A stretch of 64,000 nt of DNA from Cordylochernes scorpioides (Eukaryota; Arthropoda; Arachnida; Pseudoscorpiones; Chernetidae), in the NCBI GenBank assembly GCA_030710605.1, contig CP092880.1, positions 8,445,909-8,509,908 of the forward strand, written 5' to 3'. The notes below the pieces were generated by a model. It saw only the letters and a program-made list of their open reading frames with translations, was not told the origin of the DNA and searched no databases. Position numbers and translations under genes: made by a program. This document shows positions 44,888 to 55,002 of this stretch, piece by piece. The stretch's first letter is position 1; each line of letters starts with the position of its first letter.

Positions 44888-44972
44888 ATCCTATGGCGCT
44901 GCGGATGTTTCCCACCCAGCATCCCCAGCTTCAGGGATGAAGTTGGGGACCTCAACCTCTGCAGACGAACCT
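44858..44972 (+). CDS. DEG/ENaC exon 7: CxxxC...CGC signature
   Basis: 38 codons plus one base. Reads SCVDDCIINTILWRCGCFPP then SIPSFRDEVGDLNLCRRT. Joined to exon 6 this gives SQKSCVDDC...CGC, the family's 'YSQxxCxxxC......CGC..P..P' motif. Acceptor TGTGCAG|TCC in phase 0, donor CCT|GTGAGT in phase 1. The first 30 bases of the exon are what the upstream array repeats. Confidence 0.92.
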
Positions 44973-45434
44973 GTGAGTATCTGACCATCGTGGAATTTGT
45001 TCTAATACACCATATCATGGCAATTTTGTCAGAAATCGTTTAAATAAAAAACATTTGACCAGAAACCCACGTGATTTTAATGTAGAAGCTAGTACTAAGA
45101 GGGTGAAGATTTTCGATTAATATTTTTATTTTCTATTCGAAAGTCTTTTCTATCTGATATAAATATATGATCTCAATCTTGTTTTGGATAAAATTGTCTT
45201 AAAATCTCTTTAAGAATTATGGACGTAAAGTTGATATTTAGGGGAATCACATTTGAATCAGTGAACTAATACTATATTCGGGGGATAAAGACAAAATCAG
45301 CGCGCTAATCAAATGATAACAAAAGAAACGAAATAATTTGAAATCTAATAACACGGTTTGTACTTTTTATCAATCTTCATGGTGGGTGTTGCTGCCGTCG
45401 GTGGGGTTCTATGAGGTACACGGATACGCCCACG

Positions 45435-46495
45435 TGATACTCAAAACACATACTGCTCACACAATACACACACAACATACAACACACAGCACGCTCACTG
45501 CACACAACATTCTCAATCCACACAACATACAACAAACAATGCACGCACAACATGATCAATGCACACAACACACACAACACGCTCAATATCTACAACATAC
45601 AACACGATCAATGTCTACAACATACAACACACAATTCACGCACAAAACGCTCAATGCACACAAAATACAACATAAAACCCGCTCAATTCACACAACATAT
45701 AACACAAAATGCACGCACAACATGCATACAAAACATATAAAACACAACATGCTTAATGCACACAACACACAGCATGCTCAATGTAAACAACACACACAAC
45801 ATACTCAATGTAAACAACACACACAACATGCTCAATGTAAACAACACACACAACATTCTCAATGTAAACAACACACACAACATTCTCAATGTAAACAACA
45901 CACAACATGCTCAATGTAAACAACACACACGGCATGATCAATGTAAACAACACACAACATGCTCAATGTAAACAACACACACAACATGCTCAATGTAAAC
46001 AACACATACAACATGCTCAATGTAAACAACACACGCAACATGCTCAATGTAAACAACACACGCAACATGCTCAATGTAAACAACACACGCAACATGCTCA
46101 ATGTAAACAACACACGCAACATGCTCAATGTAAACAACACACGCAACATGCTCAATGTAAACAACACACACGGCATGCTCAATGTAAACCACACACACGG
46201 CATGTTCAATATAAACAATACACACAACATGCTCAATGTAAACAACACACACAACATACTCAATGTAAACAACACACACAACATGCTCAATGTAAACAAC
46301 ACACACGGCATGCTCAATGTAAACAACACACACAACATGCTCAATGTAAACAACCCACACAACATGCTCAATGTAAACAACACACACAACATAGACAATG
46401 TAAACAACACACACAACATGCTCAATGTAAACAACACACACAACATGCTCAATGTAAACAACACACACAACATAGACAACACGCTAAATGTACAC
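45435..46495 (+). repeat. 27-bp CA-rich array in intron 7
   Basis: The right half (45780-46470) is a regular 27-bp satellite, CAATGTAAACAACACACACA then ACATGCT, about 25 copies. The left part is an irregular version with many 'acaacata' words. All frames on both strands stay open for long distances, giving artificial ORFs of up to 218 codons. Confidence 0.93.
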
Positions 46496-46601
46496 AAAGC
46501 AATGGCCTTCTTGAAAGTGACGGTTAAATCCGGGGAATACACCAGTATCAGGTAGAATTAGGGATGGTTTGATCTCCCCATTGGTTACCTCCCAGCTCAC
46601 A

Positions 46602-46681
46602 TGTGCTCCAGTGGATCCCAACGCCTGCGTGAACAAGGTCGACCTCATCCCATGTTACCGCATGTGCAATACCAACTGCAA
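46602..46681 (+). CDS. DEG/ENaC exon 8: CxxC cysteine cluster (5' border unresolved)
   Basis: Clear coding from the Cys at 46602: CAPVDPNACVNKVDLIPCYR then MCNTNCK, with six cysteines, then donor CAA|GTGAGT in phase 2. It matches the 'C....C......C...C' cluster that follows CGC in the family. The best acceptor by sequence, TTACCTCCCAG|CTC (exon start 46596), is phase 0, but exon 7 ends in phase 1. Phase-compatible AGs exist at 46545 and 46551 and would add 16-18 residues. A small missed exon is another explanation. Confidence 0.78.
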
Positions 46682-46689
46682 GTGAGTAG

Positions 46690-47380
46690 TAAACGTGGAA
46701 CACATGAACTCCTAGTGTACTTTTCCATGGCATTCCTCAATGCTTGAAATACAACATGTGTATTTGAAAAATAATTGCTGTTTTTTTATACGATTTGGTA
46801 AAATATTAGAAGGTTTTAATATAAATAAGCACTAAATCTCTTTCAAATGTTAATAAATTATATTGACTGACAGAAAATATAATAAAACTACGACTTTACT
46901 TCATTTTAGTTTTAATATGCATAGTTATATTGTGTACTTACACCCACAATAATTTACAGAAAAAACCTTGATGAGGTGTCTAAAGAGGGAATGTTAACTG
47001 TATATTGGTTCTAAAGACCATGCCATCTATAATGCCTTAGAGATTTTTACCTAACCTTTTACAATTGTAAAAAGGAGTAAAGAAAAGGAGTTTTCGCTAG
47101 TATATGTGTGATGTAAGAAGATGAAGTCCTATAAGCATGAATGCATCTAATAAGAATTTGTTATTGTATAGAGAATTCAACATAGATCTTTTTGCTGCAG
47201 TGATAAAAGGAAACCAAATAATTGATGCATAGCTTATTGTAGAGCGTATCATAGCTTTATATAATTTGTTAAGTGTATAAGATATATATTTGTTATATAT
47301 AGATGGCGTGTTATTGCTTTGTATTATATCTACTATTGTTTAACTACCAGATGATTAAAGTGCCCGATGTAGACGCAAAC
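46690..47380. other. Intron 8
   Basis: AT-rich intron without recognisable repeats. The in-frame ORF upstream of exon 9 (from 47303) extends into the intron by chance. Confidence 0.6.
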
Positions 47381-47382
47381 AG

Positions 47383-47458
47383 GATGAGACAACAATGTGG
47401 CAGGTATTACATCTACGGCACGGAGATCTACAGTTCTACCATCGCTAATCCACCGCCG
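47383..47458 (+). CDS. DEG/ENaC exon 9: post-cysteine 'Y...S...P' segment
   Basis: The acceptor CAAACAG|G gives the last base of a Lys codon with exon 8; 25 codons follow, MRQQCGRYYIYGTEIYSSTI then ANPPP, ending at donor CCG|GTAAGT in phase 0. It corresponds to the 'C...Y....S.S..P' strand before TM2. This acceptor is the only nearby one that keeps phase, although its pyrimidine tract is weak. Confidence 0.8.
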
Positions 47459-47584
47459 GTAAGTAAAATATATGTCACTGTACACTGTATCTATCCTGAT
47501 CGTGCAACTAAATTTTTCTGAAAGTGTATTCAGCCAATTCTGGAATAAAGCAAAATCAACAATTAGTTTGATATACAATATCAC

Positions 47585-47738
47585 AGAGGGTAGATCGAAA
47601 TTTGAAAATTATACAGAAAATGTTTCTTTTGAATGAAAAATCGGAGATTAAGGAGAAATAACGAATATTTCTAACCTTAGAGATGAAGTATGAAAGGATG
47701 AATTGTGAAAAGTAATGATAAACGGAAAAATAAAAGTG
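47585..47738 (-). mobile_element. Body of a tRNA-derived SINE (SINE-3)
   Basis: Continues on the minus strand from the tRNA-like head at 47739-47810: 'cacttttatttttccgttta', 'caattcatcctttcatactt', 'ggttagaaatattcgttatt'. The same body makes the arms of the palindrome at 49784-50058. Confidence 0.7.
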
Positions 47739-47810
47739 TCCAGGGATGAGAATCGAACCCACAGTGTTCCGCTTACCGGGCAGATGCCATGTCCACTAGG
47801 CTACCCTGGA
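47739..47810 (-). tRNA. tRNA-like cloverleaf (tRNA-Thr GGT-like), probably a SINE head
   Basis: The 72-nt minus-strand sequence folds as a complete cloverleaf: acceptor TCCAGGG/CCCTGGA, D stem GCC/GGC, anticodon stem TCTGC/GCGGA with loop CCGGTAA, and T arm with loop TTCGATT and B-box GGTTCGATTCT. The anticodon would be GGT (Thr). Odd features: C instead of U at position 33, GGT not being the usual eukaryotic Thr anticodon, and no encoded CCA. It is followed by TTTTATTTTT and by SINE body sequence. I take it as a SINE-3 head rather than a working tRNA gene. Confidence 0.6.
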
Positions 47811-48069
47811 CATATTTTTCCGTTCGTTTCACACAGGTTTGCGGATATATCGACAAGTTATGAAACAAAGGTACGTTTTAGACGTTTTAGTTTTTTTTGA
47901 AAAAGAGCTAGCTCGAAAGCTTCTTTAATAAAATAAATAATAAGATTTGCGGTGTCTTATACCTTTTTTGTAATTTTGTAGTTGGTATTTATTTCGACAG
48001 ATGGCGTAAGTCATCAGGAACTTTTAGTTGCACGAACATGGAGATGTCTTGATGATTCGTATATGTAAT

Positions 48070-48483
48070 TCTATATACAGTTACGAGCGTCATTCCTCAT
48101 CGGCCTCTGTCACCGTTTGCTTTTTTTTTTTGGAATGGCGCCCTCCTATTGGTTAGCTACGGTCACGCCACCTTCGCCCCCCCCCCATCATGCCCTCCCC
48201 CCCACTCGCTCTTTCGTTTTTGTAACTATTGGTTTGGAGCGGGCCGCTCTTTAAATAAATGCATATATTAGTTAATAACCAAATGGAATCCTCTCTTTCC
48301 TTTTCCCAGTAAGAGACGCCTACGGAAGCCAACAGTACATAGACAGATAAAGCACATAGGCTATAGTTATTAACTAATATATGCATTTATTAAAGGCGCC
48401 AAATTTATAATTGTAACAAATAGTATTTGAATCAAAACATTCAATCGGGTAAAACACGGGCGTTGCCCGGGTCATTCGGCTAG
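48070..48483 (+). mobile_element. Helitron-like element (3' end clear)
   Basis: Ends with hairpin CGGGCGTTGCCCGGGT then CTAG at 48480-48483. A plausible 5' TC start is TCTATATACAGTTACG near 48070. It contains an inverted repeat, ATGCATATATTAGTTAATAA at about 48259 and its complement at about 48367-48388, and a C-rich tract at 48176-48190. Confidence 0.6.
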
Positions 48484-48984
48484 TATAATATAAACCTTAA
48501 TGCCAAAACTTTGTAAAATTTATCAGACACAGGATGTTAACTCCATGTTTGTGTATGTAGATGAATGACTACGTAGATGAAAAATTCACGTACGTATATA
48601 TATACACTTTGTATCTACTGATGTCTCCCGGGCGGTTGGCGTTTCTTGCGCTCCAGGGGCCTGGGTTATCCTTATTTCTCTCCCTCTCTACTAATGTGTG
48701 ATTAGCACGCTGCAGAGACTTGTTTTCGTAACCTCATTACATTACTGTGTCTAATTAACATGCTCAACTCTACAAATAGTTTTCATTTTAAAAATTTGTG
48801 GCTTGTTTTACACTCATAGACAAAACTTGAGAAAGTTTTACCTTTTAGTATCTTGTAGCAAAGTTTTTATTTTTTACATGCATTTATTATTTTAGACTAG
48901 TATTAAGAGAGTATAATTTTCTAATGTTTATATTTTGCTACTCTGTAAACTTCCCTCATTTCTTATCTTTTGTTTATTTTTCAT

Positions 48985-49067
48985 AGTTTGTTCTTGCCTT
49001 AAATAAATTGCTGTCTTGCCCCGAAGTTTGTCTTCCCTAATTTTCCACGTGGCAATATATATTTTAA
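48985..49067 (+). mobile_element. LTR-B 3' end fragment
   Basis: 'cttgccttaaataaattgctg' ... 'ctaattttccacgtggca', the polyadenylation end of LTR-B in forward orientation. Upstream sequence to 48880 may be more of the same LTR, but it is too diverged to define. Confidence 0.55.
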
Positions 49068-49137
49068 AGAGCTTTGGTGTAATTCTCTGACACTCAACCT
49101 ATATACCATGGTTTTAGGCTATGGACATTCAATATTA

Positions 49138-49447
49138 GAGGGTCAGTGGAAGGATGATCTAAACCGTTGGTTTTCGACCGCTACGAACCGGGTTCGATTC
49201 CCGCATTGGGAACTTTTTTCTGATTAAAAAAAAAAAATGCTCCAATGACCACCGATTCTTGAAAAAATCCAACCTCCCCATCGAGTGCAAGTAACCAAAC
49301 GGGGCTATGGCAAATTAGTAAGTGCAAAGTCGAACTGATTTTTACATGTGTAGACATGTGGTATACTTACAGTGAAAGCAGTCGCCTAATTCTATCCACC
49401 ATGATTATCATTGGCCTGTACCATCTGTACTAGGGATAAGCAAAAAT
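49138..49447 (+). mobile_element. tRNA-derived SINE-1, copy 4
   Basis: Complete copy: A-box-like GGAAGGATGATCTAAACCG, exact B-box GGTTCGATTCC at 49192, body, and tail 'gtactagggataagcaaaaa'. The tRNA-like head starts GGGTCAGTGG. Confidence 0.9.
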
Positions 49448-49659
49448 ATATAAATTATCTATATTGCAGGAACGGTTGAAATATTTCTTCACCAGCTCCA
49501 GTTCAAACGAATATTATTAGGCACCGCTCACCAAGAGTCTAGTTCATGAATGTACAATGAATAGTTATTTGAAGTTATTCATATCTCTCATACACATATA
49601 CAATAACTAATATTTACAAACTGTATGATGTAAATCCAGTCTTTATACTATATGCTATG

Positions 49660-50405
49660 AAAATTCGAAACTATTATAGACACGTATGATTCTTTTTAAA
49701 TACTAAGCAATTTCTACTGACCTTACTGCAATAGAAAAATTAATTTATAATACAATATAATGCGGCTTATGATTGTAGAACGAAAATTGCAATTATACTG
49801 CGAATGTTTCTTTTGAACGAAAAATCGAAATTCATTTTAAGGAGAAATAACGATTATTTCTAACCTTAGATATGAAGTATGATAGGATGAATTGTGAAGG
49901 GTAATGATAAACGGAAAAATAAAAGTGTCCAGGGATGGGAACCCTATCATACTTCATCTCTAAGGTTAGAAATAATAGCTATTTCTCCTTAAAATGGATT
50001 TCGATTTTTCTTTCAAAAGAAACATTCGCGGTATAATTGCAATTTTCGTTCTACAATTAGTAAAAATTAACGGAAACATTGTTCTAATAAAAAGACTCAA
50101 TTTGATGCTTGCGGAAGAGCGATTGCTCGAAGCATATTATATATTTATAATTGTATGTAATTCTGTTGTCCTCAAAACTTATGTCCATAGTTCATCTAAA
50201 ATACCCATTCCACGAGTCTTGCCTCATTATCACTATAAAAGGAAAACCGAAAAATGCAATATAACAGCGGTATGGTAGATTAAACTGGCGAAACCGCTGG
50301 GAGGGTTCACCGCTGATGAGCCAGTCCCTCCCATTAATTTTTCCATTGCAGTAAGGGCATTAGCAATTGTTTAATTTTTAAAAAGAATCATACGCGTCAT
50401 AACAG
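49660..50405. repeat. Palindrome nested in a palindrome, in intron 9
   Basis: The outer arms are family P (49695-49745 and 50275-50400, with 'caatttctactgaccttact' and 'tccattgcagtaagggcatt'). Inside lies an inner palindrome with arms 49784-49905 and 49940-50058 made of SINE-3 body, meeting at a truncated tRNA-like head (gtgtccagggatggga). ORF 49994-50278 is a frame of these arms. Confidence 0.8.
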
Positions 50406-50554
50406 ATGGCGCGCTAATGCATCATAAAACTATATCCTGTAGTTTCATTCTCTCTCAGTAATGTAAAAGAATAATCTGGCTCAAAAATGTTTCAATTTTT
50501 CCCCATTATATGATTGAACAAAAAAAAAAAACGTTTCTATTTTTTTATTCATTA

Positions 50555-51388
50555 CTAGCGGACGTACTCGGCTTCGCCCGAGGTTTTACCCGAGTAAAGG
50601 TTTGTCTAACGAACATTTGTTAAAACAATTCTCTATAAACTTATAGAAAAAAGAGATATATTTTGATAATTTGAAACTCGTAAATGTGAATCTCTCGATA
50701 AAGTGAACACTTTTTCCCGGTCCCTGTGTGCCGTGTCATCCTGAATTTTGTCTTTCATAATTTTCTACATTAAAAAATCATCGTTTTATCTAGTGAACAT
50801 ATTTTCCCGGTCCCTTGATAAATACTCGATAAGTTGAATAAAATCATGGTCGTGAATCTCTCGATAAAGTGATCATTTTTTCCCGGTCCCTGTGTGCCGT
50901 GTCATCGTGAATTTTGTCTTTCCTAATTCTATACATTACAAAATCATCGACACGGGATATCATTTAATGTTGTCTAAAGGGGGTTAAGAGAGCAGTCTCT
51001 TTCAAATGAAAAATGCTTTAATTAAGCAGATGTTTAAAGTATAATATATGAGAGAGGCAATCTTACAGGTTGTCGACGCTGTAAAATCCCCAGAGAGAGT
51101 GTTTTTGTAGCATCATGCTGTGACTCACACGATGACCCAAGGTCATCAGAAGCAGCAAACTAAGCCTATCTCCGTCTCAATGGCGGCGATGCTTGCGAGT
51201 TAAATATACAAATCTGCAAATAACTCTGAGGATATTCATGATATTCAAGAAATTATTTTTCGTAAACCTTTCCGGGGATACACCTAATAATATCCCAATT
51301 TTTCACGGCGATTGGATGTATGGTTTTTGAATCCATAGAGGACACACACACACACACAGACAGACATTCAATTTTATATATATATAGA
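50555..51388 (-). mobile_element. Non-autonomous Helitron in intron 9
   Basis: The minus strand starts TCTATATATATATAAAATTG and ends GGTAAAACCTCGGGCGAAGC ... CTAG at 50555-50558. 834 bp, no long ORF. Contains a duplicated 'cccggtccctgtgtgccgtg' block (50718 and 50883). Confidence 0.8.
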
Positions 51389-51559
51389 TTAATTATAAAC
51401 ATTTTGACCATTATTTTTAAAACGCAATTTTTATTAATTAAAATGTGTGTTCACTTTAATTATTTTTTAAGAAAATGTGCAAATAATCCATATATATTTA
51501 AATGCATTAGTGCACCATTTGTTATCAAAATTTGAAACTATTTTAGACGCGTATGATTC

Positions 51560-51790
51560 TTTTTAAAAATTAAACAATTTCTACTGCCCTTCCTGCAATA
51601 TGAAAAATTAATGGAAGGGCCTGGCTCATCTGTGGTGAACCCTCCCAGCGGTTTCGCCAGTTTTAATCTATCATACCGCTGTTATATTGCATTTTTGGGT
51701 TTTATTTTTTATAGTGATACTGATGCTAGACTCTTGGAATGGATATTTTAGATGTACTATGGATATAAGCGTTAATATATATTGATATAC
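51560..51790. repeat. Family P copy in intron 9
   Basis: Runs 'caatttctactgcccttcct' ... 'tgaaccctcccagcggtttc' ... 'gatgtactatggatataagc'. Single orientation, so this is the basic unit from which the palindromic versions are built. Confidence 0.7.
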
Positions 51791-51929
51791 ATCTAAAGGA
51801 AAGAACAAATGTCATTATTTGACGCTGATGCTTTGGCAAAATACAAGATAATTCAACAAAAAATAAGAAAAGATAAAATATGTGAAATAAACTCTGAGAG
51901 AAAAATGACAAAAACCATAACAAGACTTT

Positions 51930-52146
51930 ACACTATAAAGGAATGACAATACATCCAGATGGCACAAGAACCTATAGGATATGCAACAACTGTCCTGGTG
52001 TGGAACTAACACCTTCCCACATATTCTCATGTCCAGCAATGGCCGCAGCCTTGCAGAAAATTGACATGGACCCAGAGCAGCAGCTTTACAAACCCAAGAT
52101 AGTGGACATTTCTGCTGCTGTGATAGAGATGTATGGAGACATCTGA
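51930..52146 (+). mobile_element. LINE ORF2 C-terminal fragment in intron 9
   Basis: 67 codons ending at a stop: C-N-N-C-P-G-V-E-L-T-P-S-H-I-F-S-C-P-A, then LQKID...LYKPK...IEMYGDI. The 'C..C......P.HIF.CP' zinc motif followed by 'LY' and a final 'HG.I'-like end is typical of LINE polyprotein C-termini in arachnid genomes. 5'-truncated. The ATG used by the ORF is not a real start. Confidence 0.72.
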
Positions 52147-52316
52147 AGCTCTTCATTGGACACAATAACAACATATACATCTATCTAATTTGTTATCAGA
52201 GAAAATCAATAAAATCCATTGTTTCTCATGGCAGTATAGACAGTAGGGGAAACTGCCATCACTGATATGTAACATTAAGCTGGTGGAATGTCTGAGAGGA
52301 TTCATCATTGATAAGG

Positions 52317-52622
52317 GAGGTCGTTGGAAGTATGGTCTAAGCAATTAGTTTTCGACCGCTACAACCCGGGTTCAATTCCCACATTGGGCACTTTTTTTCT
52401 GATAAAAAAAAATGCTCCAATGGCCACCGATTCTTGCAAAAGTCCAACCCCACCAGCAAGTGCAAATAACCAAACGGGACACTGGCACATTTGTAAGTGC
52501 AAAGTAGAACTGCTTTTCACATGTATAGACATGTGGTGCGCTTACAGTAAAAGCAGTCATCTAATTCTACCCACCATGATTATCATGGCTTGCACCACGT
52601 GTACTAGGGATAAGCAAAAAAA
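52317..52622 (+). mobile_element. tRNA-derived SINE-1, copy 5
   Basis: Head GGGAGGTCGTTGGAAG with the B-box degraded to GGTTCAATTCC, body, and tail 'gtactagggataagcaaaaa'. ORFs 52324-52629 and 52372-52560 are SINE frames. Confidence 0.88.
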
Positions 52623-52740
52623 TCTCTGATAAGTCAGGCCATCCCAATATTTGTATATCGTTGCAGTAAGACAGCAGTAGACTATCATGCTTGGAAAGTA
52701 GAAGAGTACTAAAGTTCTTACAACGAGAAAGGTTACATCT

Positions 52741-53194
52741 TCTATATATATAAAAATGAATGTTTGTATGTTTGTTGGTCTGTATGTCCGGTATACAAAT
52801 TCGCAGTAGTTCACTAATTCAAACCAAAATTTCCATACATAGGTAAAAAATAACGGGGATGACGATAGGCTATTTTAAAAAATATATAAATCAATTATTA
52901 AAACTATATATTCAAATTATTCTAAATAGCTCACGAGCAGCGCCCTCTAGAACGCGGTGGATCTGATGGCGGGGCGCGCCCATTCGCTGCCTGCGAGCAC
53001 GTGGCTTCCCTGTGCGCGCGCATGCGCCGGGAAGCCACTTGCTCGCCGGCAGCCGACGGGAGCAGTCACTTGCTCGCCGGGAGTCAACGGGCGCAGACAT
53101 TTACTCGCTGGCAGCCAACGGGCACATGTTTAATGCGGTTTGAATAATACATTTAATCATGTAAACCCGGGCGTTGCCCGGGTCATTCGTCTAG
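52741..53194 (+). mobile_element. Non-autonomous Helitron in intron 9
   Basis: Starts TCTATATATATAAAAATGAA and ends with hairpin CCCGGGCGTTGCCCGGG then CTAG at 53191-53194. The interior up to about 52940 closely matches 62165-62345, while 52945-53120 is unique and GC-rich (gcgcgcccattcgctgcctg). The minus ORF 52912-53100 lies in that GC-rich insert and is not supported. Confidence 0.85.
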
Positions 53195-53206
53195 TACTAT
53201 ATAATT

Positions 53207-53410
53207 AAGAAAAAAAAAGGCATCTCCTAACGTGGCAACTGAAAGTTACTGATGGCTTGCGCCATCTATCTGAATAAATATCAACTATTCGTAGATTTTT
53301 AATTATTCCAGAATTATAAATCAACGAATAGTTTGATATTTATTTCGATAGATGACGCAAGCCATCAGTAATTTTCAGTTGCACGATAAGGAGATGCATT
53401 TTTCTTAATT
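53207..53410. repeat. Short LIR-1-type palindrome
   Basis: Arms GGCATCTCCT...GCAACTGAAAGTTACTGATGG and the complement, meeting near 53315. A deletion derivative of the 13455-13868 family that lacks the central half. Confidence 0.85.
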
Positions 53411-53420
53411 TATGCACCTT

Positions 53421-53569
53421 ATCTCAGGAAAGACGTCTGGGCGACGTATACCTGGACGCCCGCCGAAACGCTTCGTGGACCAATTAGAGAAACTCACTGG
53501 CTTAACAGTCGCCGAGATGGTACATCGAGCTCAAGACAGAGATGGCTGGTGTCGCATCGTGTTTGGGAT
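53421..53569 (+). mobile_element. LINE ORF C-terminal fragment
   Basis: 49 codons to a stop at 53567: G-K-T-S-G-R-R-I-P-G-R-P-P-K-R-F, then LTGLTVAEMVHRAQDRDGW and CRIVFGM. This is the 'GRP.KRW.D.........A.DR..WR..V' ending of RTE-type LINE polyproteins. Too short for ORF scans with a 60-codon limit. Confidence 0.75.
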
Positions 53570-53701
53570 GTAATACGTACAGTGGGCCACAACGTTTGAT
53601 CGTGAATAAAATGATATTACTCACCCAGTACAATGTCACAATTGTACTATATTTCTATACTATATAAGTTAACCTAAGTTGGTGTGTTCACCAGGCTGGA
53701 G

Positions 53702-53752
53702 ACATTGGGAATTGACCAAGAGGATGAGAAAGAGGTTTATCTTATCCCACTG
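53702..53752 (+). CDS. DEG/ENaC exon 10: pre-TM2 segment
   Basis: 17 codons, TLGIDQEDEKEVYLIPL, donor CACTG|GTGAGT in phase 0. The acceptor GCTGGAG|ACA is chosen because it is phase 0 with exon 9; a better pyrimidine context, TTCACCAG|G seven bases upstream, would need a different phase. The sequence fits the acidic linker before the 'Y..N...' helix leading to TM2. The small size and border ambiguity lower confidence. Confidence 0.65.
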
Positions 53753-53875
53753 GTGAGTGACTGCGGTATTGCCTGTAGACTATTGAATAATTATAATTGT
53801 TTTCCGGGGAGGGTGGTGAAAATCCCCACAGCTGGATAAAGGGGTATGAACGCGTAGCAAGGCATAATCATTGGT

Positions 53876-54660
53876 ATGGAACCCCATCGTCTTGCTAATT
53901 CTTACTTCTACCTCACTGCTCTCCGATGGTATGAGAACAATGGGGAGAACATCCATACCTGGCAGGATTTCACGACCCAGATAAAAAGGTATTTGGAGAA
54001 AGAGAAAACCTTAGGCTGCAAAAGCCGCGAAAAGCTCAAAACACGGGCACAAATGAAAGGAGAGAGCACTTAATTATACATTCAGGATATATTGAGCTTC
54101 TGCAAAGAGGTCGACCCTCAATGAAACAAGAAGATAAAATCTCTCATATCATGAAGGGGATTGCGGAGGGGCTTTATCAGGCACTCCTCCCAAGGGGTTT
54201 ACATACCACCGAACAATTCATCACTGAGTGCCGCCATGTTGAAGGTCTCCGACGTAAGCGAGTGACCATAACCAGGTACGAGTGCTTACCAAATGCAGAC
54301 TCTTTCTATGACCAGGATTAAGGAGAAGATCTGTCATGACTGATCCGGAAAAACGTCCGCGAGAAGCTACAGTGAGTATTAGGTTCTCCTCGTGAGGAAC
54401 CAAAAGTCGCCTCCATCGAAGAGATGGTAAAGGAGGAGATTGAAAAGACCCTGGCACCATATCAAAACCTTCAAGACGCCCCCCTCAAGCACCCAGGTTC
54501 ATATCAAACCCTAGGTACGAAGCAAAATCCAGAAGTCGCGATACCAACGAATGGCGGACTATTGAGGGAAAGCCGATTTGTTTCCACTGTGGGCGCCCTG
54601 GCCACGTCGTCCGTTACTGCGGTGATAGGCAAAGGAAAAACTAAGAAAATAGAAATGAAT
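53876..54660 (+). pseudogene. LTR-retrotransposon gag remnant
   Basis: Fragments in shifting frames: 53876-54073 (ANSYFYLTALRWYENN, then WQDFTTQIKRYL), 54076-54300 (SFCKEVDPSMKQEDKISHIM, later FITECRHVEGLRRKR) and 54560-54650, where one frame reads CFHCGRPGHVVRYC, a CCHC zinc knuckle. This order (gag helical domain, then zinc knuckle) is that of Ty3/Gypsy-type gag. A TAA near 54070 and later frameshifts break it. No protease, RT or integrase follows. It lies within intron 10 of the channel gene. Confidence 0.75.
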
Positions 54661-55002
54661 ATATTTACTGGTCAACATTTTTGCCCAAGAGAACCGGATG
54701 GTGTTTTTAGTGTAACTTTTCATGCTGAACTCAAAAATCTAATCAGAAATTTCCAACACCCATGGTTTTTGCGTGATAGCCTTTTTTTTTGGTATTGGGA
54801 TAAATACAGCAAAAAATGCAAAAAAATATTACGTGAGCATTTTTGCATAAACCTTATTACATTACACTGGTTTATCAAAAATTATTTTTCTTTGTCCCAG
54901 AAGAAACAGCATCTTATCTAAATTTAACTCTTTGTGCTGATTCCAAATATATCATTAGTTTTTTTCTATCACGCAAGATTTTTGAGATACACCTACTTGA
55001 AA

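Noticed and set aside
45338-46555. Several 150-220 codon ORFs in the CA-rich region
   Set aside because: Artefacts of a 27-bp repeat, open on both strands at once.
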